A stretch of DNA of 64,000 bases. Origin: CAJBNH01 sp964447285. Lineage in GTDB: Bacteria > Myxococcota_A > UBA9042. The notes under the pieces are model-generated. The model was given only the letters and a program-made list of their open reading frames with translations. It was not told the DNA's origin and made no database searches. Position numbers and translations under genes: made by a program. This document shows positions 25,604 through 35,077 of the stretch, piece after piece. Position 1 is the first letter of the stretch. Each line of letters opens with the position of its first letter. The DNA lies in assembly GCA_964447285.1 (NCBI GenBank), contig CAYURO010000011.1, positions 59,426 through 123,425 of the forward strand. The letters are read 5' to 3'.

Positions 25604-26650
25604 CTAGGCCTTGGCCGTTCGCCCGGCGCCGCGCACCAGGCCTCGCTCGACCGCCAGCAGCGCGATCTGCACCGCGTTGGTCGCCGCACCCTTGCGCAGG
25701 TTGTCGGCCACCACCCAAAACGCCAGTGCATTCAGGTCGTTGGGGTCCTGCCGAATGCGCCCCACGAACACATCGTCCTTCTCGGCAGCGTCAATCGGCA
25801 TCGGGTACTGCCGCTGCTTGGGGTCGTCCACGACCTTCACGCCGGGCGCCTTGGCCAGCAGGTCGCGCGCCTGGGCGGGCGTCAGGGGCCGGTCGAACTC
25901 CGCCAGCACCGACTCGCTGTGGCCACCGAACACGGGCACGCGCACGGCGGTCGGGGTCACGCGCAATTCTGGCAACCCCATGATCTTGCGGGACTCGTAG
26001 ACCAGCTTCATCTCTTCGTCGGTATACCCTTGGGCATCGAAGGTGCCGATGTGCGGAATCACGTTGAAGGCGATGCGGGCGTTGTGGACCTTGACCTCGA
26101 ACGGCTTTTGGTTGAACAGCGCGATCGTCTGTGCGCTCAGCTCGTCCATGCCCTTCTGGCCGGCCCCGGACACACTCTGATAGGTCGAGACGACCACCCG
26201 ACGCAGCCCGGCCGCCTGGTGCAGCGGCTGCAGCGCCATCACCAACTGCACGGTCGAGCAGTTCGGGTTGGCCACGATGCCGTCGTGCCACAGCAGGTCG
26301 TCCGGATTCACCTCGGGGACAACCAGCGGCACCGTGTCGAACATGCGAAACGCGTTGGAGTTATCGACGCAGAAGCAGCCCCGCCGCGCCGCCTCGGGCA
26401 GCAGCTCGCGGGAGACGGTTCCGCCGGCCGAGGCCAGCACGATGTCGACGCCGTCGAAGGCTTCCGGCGTGGCGACGCGCACTTTCAGCGGCCGCTTGCC
26501 CCACAGCACCTCTTCACCCTCCGAGCGGGTCGAGGCGAGCGCGATGACCTCGGACGCCGGAAAGCGTCGCTCGTCCAGCACCGCGAGCATTTCGCGACCC
26601 ACGGCGCCCGTCGCGCCCAGGACGGCGACCTTGTACTGCTTGATTGTCAT
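25604..26650 (-). CDS. asd: Aspartate-semialdehyde dehydrogenase
   Basis: 348 residues. The N-terminal NADP-binding motif is GATGAVGREM (12-21). The active-site cysteine is Cys131 in the NPNCSTVQ segment, and the conserved His lies in the FGGHSESV segment. The length matches the family. It reduces beta-aspartyl phosphate to aspartate semialdehyde, feeding lysine/diaminopimelate, threonine and methionine synthesis. It follows the PP2C gene after 12 bases in the same orientation, so the two are probably one transcript. The methionine branch relates loosely to the cysteine genes near 3.3-5.8 kb. Confidence 0.95.
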   Translation of the reverse strand: MTIKQYKVAVLGATGAVGREMLAVLDERRFPASEVIALASTRSEGEEVLWGKRPLKVRVATPEAFDGVDIVLASAGGTVSRELLPEAARRGCFCVDNSNAFRMFDTVPLVVPEVNPDDLLWHDGIVANPNCSTVQLVMALQPLHQAAGLRRVVVSTYQSVSGAGQKGMDELSAQTIALFNQKPFEVKVHNARIAFNVIPHIGTFDAQGYTDEEMKLVYESRKIMGLPELRVTPTAVRVPVFGGHSESVLAEFDRPLTPAQARDLLAKAPGVKVVDDPKQRQYPMPIDAAEKDDVFVGRIRQDPNDLNALAFWVVADNLRKGAATNAVQIALLAVERGLVRGAGRTAKA

Positions 26651-26662
26651 GGGTTCTCCGGT

Positions 26663-27565
26663 CTAGGCGGCCTCGCCCGGCGGCGGGACGCTAGGCGGCG
26701 GCGGAATGAATGAAGCCGCTCGCTGCTGCGGGCCCGTGCGGATCCGGATGATGAGGCTCGTGATGTTGTCGTGGCCGCCCATTTCCTTGGCGCGCCGCGT
26801 CAGCTCTTCGCACGCATCAGCCGCCGTAGGAGCAAGCTGCAGGATGCGGCCGATCTCTCGGTCTCGCACCAAATCGGTCAAGCCATCGGTGCACAACAGG
26901 ATCTGGTCGCCAGGTCGCACGGTGGTCGAGGTGATGTCGACCTCCACCGCGTCTTGCAGCCCGAGAGCGCGCACGATGACATTCTTGTAGGGAAAGTCCT
27001 CAATCTCATGCGGTTGCAGCAAATTCAGGCGGATGTACTCGTTCAGCAGCGAGTGGTCCTCGGTCAGCTGCAGCAGCTCGCCGTCCCGCATCCGATACAC
27101 GCGGCTGTCGCCCACATTGGCGACGTAAATCCGCGCCCCCGAGAACGCAACGGCGACGACGGTTGTGCCCATGTCGCGCAGCTGCACGTGCTCTTGGGCC
27201 AGCCGAAAGACCGAGAGGTTGGCGCTCTCGACGGCCTTGCGCAGGCGCAGCGAGTGGAAGCTGGGGTTGCTCTTGGCGCCCTTGGTGCGTTCGGCAGCCG
27301 CCCGCACGCGCTGCGTGATCTCCGGCGACTCGTAAAACGAGCGGATCGCCTCGATCGTGAACGCCGACGCGACCTCGCCGCACGCATGGCCACCCATGCC
27401 GTCGGCAACGACGTACAGATCGGCATCTTCGAGCAAGAGCAGGGCGTCTTCGTTGCCGTCGCGCACAAGCCCGACGTCGGTCAGGCCGTGGGTTTCACGC
27501 CAAAACGTTTTGCGCTTCGAAGGCTTGCGGGATTTCGGAGCCGCGTTGGCGGCAGGGTCGGGCAT
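26663..27565 (-). CDS. PP2C-type Ser/Thr protein phosphatase
   Basis: 300 residues. The N-terminus is basic and Ser/Lys-rich (about 1-25). The PP2C motifs follow in order: the DVGLVRDGNEDA segment (30-41), VADGMGGHACGEVAS with the metal-binding Asp55, VGDSRVY, LCTDGLTDLV, and GGHDNITSLII near the end. It has no membrane segment or sensor domain, so it is a soluble, stand-alone phosphatase of the PrpC/Stp type. Such enzymes reverse phosphorylation by Hanks-type kinases; a kinase of that type is at 61546, though not adjacent. The C-terminus is Pro-rich. It has its own promoter upstream and is likely co-transcribed with asd. Confidence 0.92.
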   Translation of the reverse strand: MPDPAANAAPKSRKPSKRKTFWRETHGLTDVGLVRDGNEDALLLLEDADLYVVADGMGGHACGEVASAFTIEAIRSFYESPEITQRVRAAAERTKGAKSNPSFHSLRLRKAVESANLSVFRLAQEHVQLRDMGTTVVAVAFSGARIYVANVGDSRVYRMRDGELLQLTEDHSLLNEYIRLNLLQPHEIEDFPYKNVIVRALGLQDAVEVDITSTTVRPGDQILLCTDGLTDLVRDREIGRILQLAPTAADACEELTRRAKEMGGHDNITSLIIRIRTGPQQRAASFIPPPPSVPPPGEAA

Positions 27566-27677
27566 AGGGCATCACGCCGGGGTCAGGGCCAAACGGTCGC
27601 TTGAGAACGGGTCACGTTCCAGTTCCCACTTCGCACCGTCCCGAATGGGAGCGGCACATCAAGCGACACGGTGGTCG

Positions 27678-27706
27678 AACGTACCGTGGCACGGGAACAC
27701 TGTCAA
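27678..27706 (-). promoter_or_regulatory. Sigma-70 type promoter for the PP2C/asd pair
   Basis: Minus strand TTGACA (consensus -35, 27701-27706), a 17-base spacer, then TACGTT (27678-27683). The leader to the ATG at 27565 would be about 105 bases. Confidence 0.55.
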
Positions 27707-27715
27707 ACTCGCGTG

Positions 27716-29089
27716 CTACGGGTGAATACGATCCATCAGGCGCGCGAACGGAATCGTTTCGCGGACATGCGGTAGCCCACAGACCCACGCGACGGTTCGC
27801 TCGACACCAAGGCCGAAGCCGGAATGCGGAACCGACCCGTACTTGCGCAGGTCCAGGTACCAATCGAACGCCTCCATCGGCAGTCCGTGCCTGTGGATCG
27901 CCGCCACCAGCGTGTCGTAGTCGTCCTCGCGCTGCCCGCCGCCGATGATCTCGCCGTAACCCTCAGGTGCCAGCATGTCGACCGACAGGGTGCGATCCGG
28001 GTCGTCCGGACGACGCTTCATGTAGAACGCCTTGACCTCGGCCGGGTAACCGTAAACCAAGGTTGGGCAGTCGTTTTCGCGCGACAGAATCGTCTCGTCG
28101 TCGCCACCCAGATCATCGCCGTCGGGAATGTCGCTGCCCAGCTCGTGCAGGCGCCGGATGGCGTCCTTGTAGTCGATGCGCGGAAACGGCTTGTGCACGG
28201 CCGCCAGGGCCTCGCGCCGGGGCTTCAGCTGGCGATCCTGCTCGGCCTCGCTGCGGATGCTGTCGATCAGGTCCAACTCGGCGCCGCAGTCGGCCAGCAC
28301 GTCGCGACAGATGGCGCAGATCAGGTCCTCGGCCAGCTCCATCGTGCCGTCCAGGTCCATGAAGGCGGCCTCGGGCTCGACCATCCAGAACTCGGTCAAG
28401 TGTCTGCGGGTCTTGGACTTCTCGGCGCGGAACGTGGGGCCGAACGTGTAGACCTTGCCAAACGCCATCGCGTCGGCCTCGTTGTACAACTGCCCACTTT
28501 GGCTGAGGTAGGCCTTGGTGCCGTGGTAGTCGGTCTCGAACAGCGTCGAGGTTCCCTCGCAGGCGGCGGGGGTGAAGATCGGCGTGTCGACCAGCAGGAA
28601 GCCACGGCCATCGAAGAAGTCGCGGATCGTCTTGATGATCCGCGCGCGCACCTTGAGGATGGCGCCTTGCCGCCGAGACCGCAGCCACAAGTGCCTGTGG
28701 TCCATCAGGAAAGCGACGCCGTGCTCCTTGGGCGAGATCGGATAGTCAGGCGCAGCATCGGCGACCACGACCATGCCGTCGCACGCGAGCTCGAAGCCCA
28801 GCGGCGACCGCTCGTCACGTCGGACGGTACCGCTGACAATCAGGCTGGTCTCTTGCGTCAGGTGGTCGGCGCGCTGGAAGGTGGCCTCGTCGACGTCGCC
28901 CTTGAACATCACCGCCTGGATGATGCCGGAGCCGTCGCGCACCTGCAGAAAGTGAAGCTTGCCCTTGGAACGCCGACCGTAGAGCCAGCCGCGGATCTGC
29001 ACCCGCTGTCCATCGAACGGGGCGATCTCAGCGACGCGGGCCACGGGCAGGTCGGGAAGCGCCATGGGAAGGGTGGGGCTAAGCGACAT
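27716..29089 (-). CDS. asnS: Asparaginyl-tRNA synthetase
   Basis: 457 residues from the ATG at 29089; an in-frame TTG 18 bases upstream is possible. The N-terminal OB-fold anticodon-binding domain covers about 15-110 (VQIRGWLYGRR). The class II core follows, with motif 2 FRAEKSKTRRHLTEFWMVEPE-type sequence and the motif 3 GFGLGVERTVAW segment near the end. Motif 2 and the overall length fit AsnRS rather than AspRS, which has an extra GAD insertion. A gene for AsnRS implies direct charging of tRNA-Asn. A hairpin in the gap behind the HU/IHF gene separates the two genes. Confidence 0.94.
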   Translation of the reverse strand: MSLSPTLPMALPDLPVARVAEIAPFDGQRVQIRGWLYGRRSKGKLHFLQVRDGSGIIQAVMFKGDVDEATFQRADHLTQETSLIVSGTVRRDERSPLGFELACDGMVVVADAAPDYPISPKEHGVAFLMDHRHLWLRSRRQGAILKVRARIIKTIRDFFDGRGFLLVDTPIFTPAACEGTSTLFETDYHGTKAYLSQSGQLYNEADAMAFGKVYTFGPTFRAEKSKTRRHLTEFWMVEPEAAFMDLDGTMELAEDLICAICRDVLADCGAELDLIDSIRSEAEQDRQLKPRREALAAVHKPFPRIDYKDAIRRLHELGSDIPDGDDLGGDDETILSRENDCPTLVYGYPAEVKAFYMKRRPDDPDRTLSVDMLAPEGYGEIIGGGQREDDYDTLVAAIHRHGLPMEAFDWYLDLRKYGSVPHSGFGLGVERTVAWVCGLPHVRETIPFARLMDRIHP

Positions 29090-29128
29090 GATCGCACCTG
29101 CATTCAAAGAGTTTGGGGGAAGCCAGAA

Positions 29129-29182
29129 GCAACACCGCCCGGCGCACGCCCGTCCCTAGGGGGGCATGCGTCGGGCGGTGCT
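29129..29182 (-). terminator. Strong hairpin after the HU/IHF gene
   Basis: A long, nearly perfect inverted repeat: CACCGCCCGGCGCACGCCC in the left arm pairs with GGGCATGCGTCGGGCGGTG in the right arm, with two mismatches. It lies downstream of the HU/IHF gene and about 40 bases before asnS. There is no clean T-run after it, so it may be a weak terminator or attenuator. Confidence 0.55.
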
Positions 29183-29314
29183 GAGGCTCTCTGGTGTCAC
29201 GGTCACCCTTCGGCTCGTCCGGTCTTGGCCGGAAGCGGGGGCGGGCGTGGCACGTAGGAACGGGTCGTCGGGGCCCACGGCTCTCGCTGCGGAGCACCCT
29301 GCACCGGGAGGGGC

Positions 29315-29596
29315 CTACTTGCCCTTGTCGACGCGGTTCTTCAGCTCGAGGCCGACCTTGAAGAAGGGCATGCGCTTCGGGCCGACGTTGACGGCGTTGC
29401 CCGTCTTGGGGTTGCGGCCCGTGTACGACGGGTACTTGCGGACGGTGAAGTTGCCGAAGTTGCGGATCTCGATGCGCTCGCCGCGCTTCATTGCCTCGAC
29501 CATCAGGTCGAAGATCGAGTTGACAACGACGCTGGCCTTGTCCTTGGTCAGGGTGGCCTTCTGGGCGACGCTTTCGATCAGATCGGACTTGGTCAT
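29315..29596 (-). CDS. HU/IHF-family DNA-binding protein
   Basis: 93 residues, full family length. The helical dimerisation part (1-40) is followed by the beta-arm region with the signature F-G-x-F-x-V-R, then GRNPKTGNAVNVGPKRMPFFK, whose GRNPKTG is the DNA-intercalating arm. The residues around the arm are closer to IHF-alpha than to HU, but bacteria of this group carry several such paralogues and the partner is unknown. Start: the ATG after AGAGGAC. It bends DNA in the nucleoid and helps assemble promoter complexes, including sigma-54 ones. Confidence 0.93.
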   Translation of the reverse strand: MTKSDLIESVAQKATLTKDKASVVVNSIFDLMVEAMKRGERIEIRNFGNFTVRKYPSYTGRNPKTGNAVNVGPKRMPFFKVGLELKNRVDKGK

Positions 29597-29979
29597 GATG
29601 TAGGTCCTCTTTGCGATAGTGTGTTGATCCGAAGGGTGTCCGGTGCTCAGTCCTCAGTTGGAGAGCATGGCGGCTGAGTACACCGTCCCCGCCCGGCCGG
29701 TCAAGAGCCAACCCGCAGTGTCTGCGCAAAAACATACGCTTTCGCCGCGGGGCCGCTGCCCAGACGACCCTTTTTGCCCACAGTGACGCGACTTTTTTGC
29801 AGACCAGCGGATCTCAACGCCGACGCATAGTTAGCCCCATTCGGCCCTCAGAGCGTGATCCACATCGGCTCGAAGCGCGTCCGCAAGGGGGCGCCGCGGG
29901 CGCGAACGGGCGCGGCAACGGCGGTTCCCGTCAACGCTAGCGCAAGAAGTGGTGAAGGATCATGGAACTGGCAGAAGGC
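29597..29979. other. Intergenic region upstream of the HU/IHF gene
   Basis: 383 bases without a gene. On the minus strand a weak promoter can be read: TTGACC (29699-29704), then TACTCA after 18 bases, but the -10 is poor. Three A/T runs (29729-29733, 29771-29775 and 29793-29798), the last two about two helical turns apart, suggest curved DNA. Nothing recognisable follows the stop of the lipoprotein gene at 29980. Confidence 0.4.
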
Positions 29980-32391
29980 CTACTTGCCGCACACGCCGCC
30001 CAGCATCGCAGCAAGGGCGCTCTTGTACTTGGCGGTGACCTTGCCGGTCTGGCTGCCCTTCCAGATGCCGTCTTTCTGAACTGCCGTGGCATCCGCCACC
30101 GCTCCGGAGACGTCGACGAGCTCGCCAGACGGCCACAGGATCTTCTTGACCCACCACATATCGCACTCGACGAGCGGCCGGTCGTAGATCGCCGTCAGCG
30201 TGCCGTGGATCCAGATCTTCACGGTAGCGAAGGACTTGCCGAAGCCGTAGGAGTCCCAGTAGTGCACGCCGACCGTGTAGGTCACGTCGTTCTCCGGCGC
30301 CTTGAGGTTCAGGTTTTCGGGACCCCACCCATCGGTATCGTCGAGGTCGAGCCCCGGGTTGTCGTCGATGCCTGCGCTCGATGAACCCCAATTGGGTGCC
30401 GGGTTGTACCAGTAGGCGTCGAACAGACCGTGGAACCAGGGGTCGGCCTTGCCATCGGCATCGACGTCATACTGGCAAGAACACTTCACCATCTGGCCCT
30501 TGTCGTTCTTGCACATCTCAGGCGGTTCCTGACAGATCTTGCCCACTTCGGCGGTCTGGTGCGTGAAGTGCAGGTCAAGGTCCGCCCCTTGTCCCGGACC
30601 CGTGTCGGTCTTGTCGGGGTCGTCGGGCGTGTCCCACAGCAACTCAACGTGGATCGCCTGGTCGGGGATCACCAGCACCGTGTAGTACGCGGGCTGGCAC
30701 GACTCCAGCCCCGTGTTGTCGGTGACGGTCAGCTTGAACTCGTACTCGCCGGCGACGTTGACGGGGAAGGAGGTCACGCCCAGCGACTCGGTCTTCACGC
30801 CGAACTTGGGGTCTGCGACCGTGGCGTTGGGGTAGAAGGTCAGCCCCTCAGCGCCCGCCGGCGACTTCAGGACCTCCCACTTCCAACCCGTCACCTGCTT
30901 GCCCGGCATGGCGAAGCTGAGGCCTCCGCGCAGCTGCAGCTCCTGCTGCGGAACGATCTGCTCGCCCTCGTCGGTCTGGATCACCGCCGTGGGGCAGCTG
31001 GACGCCGACCCCCAGCACTCGAGCGCCAGCACCTTGTCCGGCTGGATGGTGTTGTCGGCAAACTTCAGGTTCGCCAGGAACGGCTTGGCCTTGCCATCTG
31101 CGCCCTTGTTCTCGCTGCTGGGCTCGCAGGCCACCTGCACGGTCACCGGCTTGTTGACGGCCACCAGGAGGGGGTTGGCTGGGCTGACGGGCTTGCCCTT
31201 CAGCGCCTCAATGCCGCTGGTGTCGGCGCCGAACACGCCGGCCGCGTCCTCCACGACGTCCAGCCCCGAGACTTCGACGTCACCCGAGCCGCAATTCGAC
31301 AACTCGACCGTGCGTTTGGACAGCTCGCCAATGGTGACGAACCCAAAATTCACCTTGTTCGAAGGCTTGACCAGCAGGCAGGGCACGCTCTGGTTGGCGA
31401 AGAGGTTGACGGTCTTGGCGTTGCACTCCTCGATGTTCACCACGCCGTTGACGGGCTTGCACGTGCCGCCGCTGTTCGAGTGGACGGTCACCGTCGAGCT
31501 GTGTTTCTGCGCGTCCAACCCCGAGAACTTCACCAGGATCTTCTGCGAGTTCTTGGGCTTGACGACGATCGGCGGCTTGAACTCGTAGCTGGCGCCCCCG
31601 GGAAAGGTCTTGTCGTCGATCGTCATCGAGAACGGCTTGGCGTCGTTCAGCGTGAAGTCGATCTGGTGCACCAACAGGTCAGCATCGCCCGCGTTGAGGA
31701 TCGTCACCGGGAGCGTGTACTCCTCGCTCAGCTTGACGGTGCCGAAGTCGACTACCGGGGGGGTGACGTTGATCAACGAGACGGCCGTTTTGGTCAAGAG
31801 CCGGATGCGGAACGACTTGCCCTCCCAGCTCACGTCGCCCTTGGGCGTCAGCGTCAGCTTGGCAAGGCGCGGCGTATCGTCGGCCTGCTTGCGAAACCGG
31901 ATGACGACGCGGGCAGAGTTTACCGGGCTGCTCGTCGCGCAGTCGGGGTCGAAGCCTGGCGGCACGATCGAACCGAAGTCATGTCCGGCACACGGCTTCA
32001 TCACTCCGTCGACCGACACCAGACACTCAAACACCGGTGTCTTCGGGTCGGACACTCCGTCGGGCGCGGTGTAGGCCAGCGCGGTGGACTCCAGCTTGAG
32101 TTCCTGAGCAGTCGAACCGGCGCCGTTGACAATGACGAACTCGGTGTCGACCGTTTGGCCTGCAGACAGCGGACCCGAGTCGATGCTCACGACCTCGTTG
32201 TCAACGACAGCTTGATCGCCGCGGCGAACCTGGAAGTCAGCGCTGTTGTCGGTGCCCAGCGGCCCCTTCTGCGCGGCGCACTTGTCGGGCAGCGTCGAGG
32301 TCGAGTCCGTTCCCGACCCGCCTGAGCAGCCCCAAGCCGCGAGCGACCCGAGCAGCCAGACGGCGGCAAGCGTTGTGGCGTGCGTGTTCAT
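29980..32391 (-). CDS. Large lipoprotein: ASH repeats, PKD-like and shared C-terminal domain
   Basis: 803 residues from the ATG at 32391 with AGGAGG upstream; the longer open frame is rejected. A signal peptide ends in the lipobox AWGC (Cys20). A Ser/Thr/Asp-rich spacer is followed by repeated ASH/choice-of-anchor-D beta-sandwich modules, recognised by the phrases VDFGTVKL, NFGFVTIGE and VELSNCGS. A PKD-like module comes next (near VPQQELQLRGG and FPVNVAGEYEFKLTVTDN). The C-terminal ~200 residues are a domain shared with the genes at 32468 and 47685: VELLWDTPDD, GADLDLHF, DDTDGWGPENLNL, YTVGVHYW and WWVKKILWPSG. Cys are frequent. The protein is probably outer-membrane anchored. Seventy-six bases downstream of its paralogue, likely in one operon. 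Confidence 0.78.
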   Translation of the reverse strand: MNTHATTLAAVWLLGSLAAWGCSGGSGTDSTSTLPDKCAAQKGPLGTDNSADFQVRRGDQAVVDNEVVSIDSGPLSAGQTVDTEFVIVNGAGSTAQELKLESTALAYTAPDGVSDPKTPVFECLVSVDGVMKPCAGHDFGSIVPPGFDPDCATSSPVNSARVVIRFRKQADDTPRLAKLTLTPKGDVSWEGKSFRIRLLTKTAVSLINVTPPVVDFGTVKLSEEYTLPVTILNAGDADLLVHQIDFTLNDAKPFSMTIDDKTFPGGASYEFKPPIVVKPKNSQKILVKFSGLDAQKHSSTVTVHSNSGGTCKPVNGVVNIEECNAKTVNLFANQSVPCLLVKPSNKVNFGFVTIGELSKRTVELSNCGSGDVEVSGLDVVEDAAGVFGADTSGIEALKGKPVSPANPLLVAVNKPVTVQVACEPSSENKGADGKAKPFLANLKFADNTIQPDKVLALECWGSASSCPTAVIQTDEGEQIVPQQELQLRGGLSFAMPGKQVTGWKWEVLKSPAGAEGLTFYPNATVADPKFGVKTESLGVTSFPVNVAGEYEFKLTVTDNTGLESCQPAYYTVLVIPDQAIHVELLWDTPDDPDKTDTGPGQGADLDLHFTHQTAEVGKICQEPPEMCKNDKGQMVKCSCQYDVDADGKADPWFHGLFDAYWYNPAPNWGSSSAGIDDNPGLDLDDTDGWGPENLNLKAPENDVTYTVGVHYWDSYGFGKSFATVKIWIHGTLTAIYDRPLVECDMWWVKKILWPSGELVDVSGAVADATAVQKDGIWKGSQTGKVTAKYKSALAAMLGGVCGK

Positions 32392-32467
32392 CCCCGCCCT
32401 CCTGATGTCCGAGAGCGGTCCGTCCGTCTGTGGTGCGGGAAGGATGGCCGGCCGCTCGAAAAGATGG

Positions 32468-34909
32468 CTACTTGCCGCACTTGGCCGAAGTGGTGGTCGT
32501 GGACGCGGTGAAGCTCTTGTTTTCATAGCACTTTGTGATGCACCAATCGCCCGCGGGCTTCCACATCTTGCCGCCCTTGGGGTTGGTCGCATCCTGCTGT
32601 CCGATGCACGCGTCGCCCGACTGCTTGCAGACGGTGAACGGGGGCTGGTCTACGCCCGTCAGCTGGTTGGGCCAGTGGATCTTGGCCACGTACCACATGT
32701 CCAGCGGGTCCATCTCGACCTTGTCGATGTTCAGCGCGAGGACGCCCTGCAGGTAGATCCGCACCGACGCGAGCGACGTGCCGTAGCCGTGGTCATGCCA
32801 GTAGTGGATGCCGACCGAGTACGCGATCGGGTTGCCCGCGTCGCCTTCGGGGTTCTCGAGATTCAGGTTCTCGGGGCCGGCGCCGTCGGTGTCGTCGAGG
32901 TCCAGGCTGGGGTCGTCGTTCGCCCCGGCCAGGGCTGCGCCCCAGTTCGGGTTCGGGTTGAACCAGAACGTGTCAAAAGGATTCGAGAACCACGGGTCAG
33001 GCGTGCCATCGCAGTCAAGGTCGGGACCAGAGCCGAGCGGGTGCGCGAAGTGCAAGTCCATGTCGGCGCCCGCATTGACGCCCGCATCGGTCTGGTCGGC
33101 GTCGGCCGGCGTGTCCCACAGCAGCTCGACGTGGATCGCATTGTTCGGCACGACCAGCACGGTCACGCACGCCGGGGTGCACGACTTGGTGTTGTTCTGG
33201 TCCCACACGTCCAGACAGAACTCGTACTCGCCAGCGGCGTCCGGGGTAAACGTCGGGTTGACGTAGCTGGAGTTGGGGCCGAACGCCTTGCCCGAGCCCG
33301 CGGGCTGCTTGGCGGTCCACTGGTACTTCTTGATGGTGCCACCGCCCGGCGCGACCGACTGCTCGCCCTTGAGGTGCAGGATGGTCTGCGGCACGACCTC
33401 TTCGCCCTCAAGCACCGAGACCTTGGCCTTCGGGCACGTGGTCTTCACGCCGTAGCCCTCGACGGTCAGGGTCTTGGTCGCAAACGCGTTCGACGTGACC
33501 TCGACCATGTCGGTGTCCGGCGGCGTGGGGTTGCCGTCGGCGTCGACCGGCGTGATGTCCTTGGGGTCGTAGCGCACGGTCACGATCGCGTCACCCTGCT
33601 GCGTCAGGATCAACGGCTTCTGCACGGTCGGTCCGCTGCCGGCCAGGTCGGCGAACTCCTTGGTCGTCTCGGTGAAGTCGAGCGAGTACTCGTCCGACGT
33701 GCCCTTTCCGGTCAGCTTGATCGAGTAGATCTTGAGGTCCTCGCTGCCGCAGCTCTTCACGACGAACTCGCGGCTGTCGCTGATGCCGAACAGCACGCCG
33801 CCGAAGTTCATCTTCGGGAACGGCTCGAGCTTGACGCAGGGCACCTTGGCGTTGGCGATCAGGTTGACGGCGATGTAGCGGTCCGAGTTGGCGTCGGCCG
33901 GGTCCAGCTTCGGCGCCGACGGATCGTTGACGATGATGCGGATCACGCCCTGCTTGGCGATGTCGTCGATCGGCGTGAACTTGACGCGGAACTCGCGGTT
34001 GCCGCCGGCGGCGATGACGAAGGGCGAAAGGAACTTGGGCTCTTCGGCGGCGGGGTCGAACGAGATGTCCTCGCCGGGCTTGACGATGACCTTGGCGCTG
34101 TCGTCCGCGTTCGGAACCTCGAGCTCGAACGCGGTGCCGCCTTCGAACTCCACCCGGCCGATGATGAGATCGGCGTCGCCGGTGTTGAACAACTTGAAAG
34201 AGGACCACTTCTTGTCGTCAGGCGCAGAGGCCTCGACGTAGGGCCACTGAACGTCGGTAGGCGAAGCCGAGGCCTTCGGTGCGCCCTGCTTGGTCTTGAA
34301 GCGGATTCGGAAGTCGGTCAGCAGCTCGCGGTCGCCCAACATCTTGATGCGGATGGTCGCGCTGCGGTCGACGCTGTCCAGGCGGGTGTAACGCACGGTG
34401 AAGGACTGGCTGCTGACCCGGCCGGCGCTCTCGTTCACGTGGGCGGCGGGCACCATCTTCTTCCACTTGCCCTTCATGTCGCTGCACTTCACCGGCGCGG
34501 GGTTTTCGCCCTCCAGAGAACCGGCTTCGTAGCACTCGAAGGCCCGAAGCTCCGGGCTCTCCTCAGGCGAGCTCATGTTGTACTCGAGGGCCAGCGTCGA
34601 GATCTGCAACTCAGCGGCGGCAAGCGCTGTGCCGGCATTCGAGATCACGAACTTGTAGTCGCGGTACTCGTTGATCGGAATGCTGCCGACGTCGACCGGG
34701 AACTCGTCGGCGTTCGACACGACGGCGTTGGTCTGGGCGACGCGGACCTCAGCGGTGGCCGTGCAGTCGAGTTGGCTGCCGACGATGATGCACGTATAGG
34801 TGCCGCTGGGTGTCGTCTGCGAGACGTCTCCCTGATTCTCCGAACTGCAGGACAGCAGCGCAGCGGACAGGGCCAGCCACGAAAGGGCGTGCAGGCTCGA
34901 ACGGGACAT
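32468..34909 (-). CDS. Paralogous ASH/PKD-like lipoprotein
   Basis: 813 residues from the ATG at 34909, with AAGGAG 9 bases upstream. The lipobox is LLSC. The architecture repeats that of the 29980 gene: ASH modules (DFRIRFKTK, NFGGVLFG, VVKSCGSEDL), a PKD-like module (TILHLKGEQ, AGEYEFCLDVWDQNN), then the shared C-terminal domain (VELLWDTPAD, GADMDLHFAH, DDTDGAGPENLNL, IAYSVGIHYW, DMWYVAKIHWP). A Cys- and Lys-rich ending (FTVCKQSGDACIG, CITKCYENK) extends past the shared domain. It is transcribed from its own promoter and is probably followed by the 29980 gene. The function is unknown; a surface or adhesion role is inference. Confidence 0.78.
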   Translation of the reverse strand: MSRSSLHALSWLALSAALLSCSSENQGDVSQTTPSGTYTCIIVGSQLDCTATAEVRVAQTNAVVSNADEFPVDVGSIPINEYRDYKFVISNAGTALAAAELQISTLALEYNMSSPEESPELRAFECYEAGSLEGENPAPVKCSDMKGKWKKMVPAAHVNESAGRVSSQSFTVRYTRLDSVDRSATIRIKMLGDRELLTDFRIRFKTKQGAPKASASPTDVQWPYVEASAPDDKKWSSFKLFNTGDADLIIGRVEFEGGTAFELEVPNADDSAKVIVKPGEDISFDPAAEEPKFLSPFVIAAGGNREFRVKFTPIDDIAKQGVIRIIVNDPSAPKLDPADANSDRYIAVNLIANAKVPCVKLEPFPKMNFGGVLFGISDSREFVVKSCGSEDLKIYSIKLTGKGTSDEYSLDFTETTKEFADLAGSGPTVQKPLILTQQGDAIVTVRYDPKDITPVDADGNPTPPDTDMVEVTSNAFATKTLTVEGYGVKTTCPKAKVSVLEGEEVVPQTILHLKGEQSVAPGGGTIKKYQWTAKQPAGSGKAFGPNSSYVNPTFTPDAAGEYEFCLDVWDQNNTKSCTPACVTVLVVPNNAIHVELLWDTPADADQTDAGVNAGADMDLHFAHPLGSGPDLDCDGTPDPWFSNPFDTFWFNPNPNWGAALAGANDDPSLDLDDTDGAGPENLNLENPEGDAGNPIAYSVGIHYWHDHGYGTSLASVRIYLQGVLALNIDKVEMDPLDMWYVAKIHWPNQLTGVDQPPFTVCKQSGDACIGQQDATNPKGGKMWKPAGDWCITKCYENKSFTASTTTTSAKCGK

Positions 34910-34950
34910 GATGGCCACTCCTTCAGACGCGATTTCAGTCACCCGGCACA

Positions 34951-34962
34951 CCTAGAACTAGG
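34951..34962. promoter_or_regulatory. Palindrome, possible operator
   Basis: CCTAG-AA-CTAGG is a perfect palindrome. It lies between the expected start of the minus-strand transcript (about 34973) and its gene at 34909. Confidence 0.35.
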
Positions 34963-34979
34963 CGCACGGGGAATGAAGC

Positions 34980-35008
34980 ACTGTAGATTCCCCAGTGCCC
35001 TCCGTCAA
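34980..35008 (-). promoter_or_regulatory. Sigma-70 type promoter for the minus-strand lipoprotein pair
   Basis: Minus strand TTGACG (35003-35008), a 17-base spacer, then TACAGT (34980-34985). Leader about 65 bases to the ATG at 34909. Confidence 0.55.
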
Positions 35009-35077
35009 CAACCGCGGCACCTCCGCTAGACGGCAAGTGCGTCGCTCAAGGCCGTACTGCTTCCACTACCCTTGACT

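Noticed and set aside
27600..27715. Inverted repeats in the leader of the PP2C gene as a riboswitch
   Set aside because: The repeats (for example CGTGGCACGGG with partial inverse) are short and do not form a recognisable riboswitch fold.
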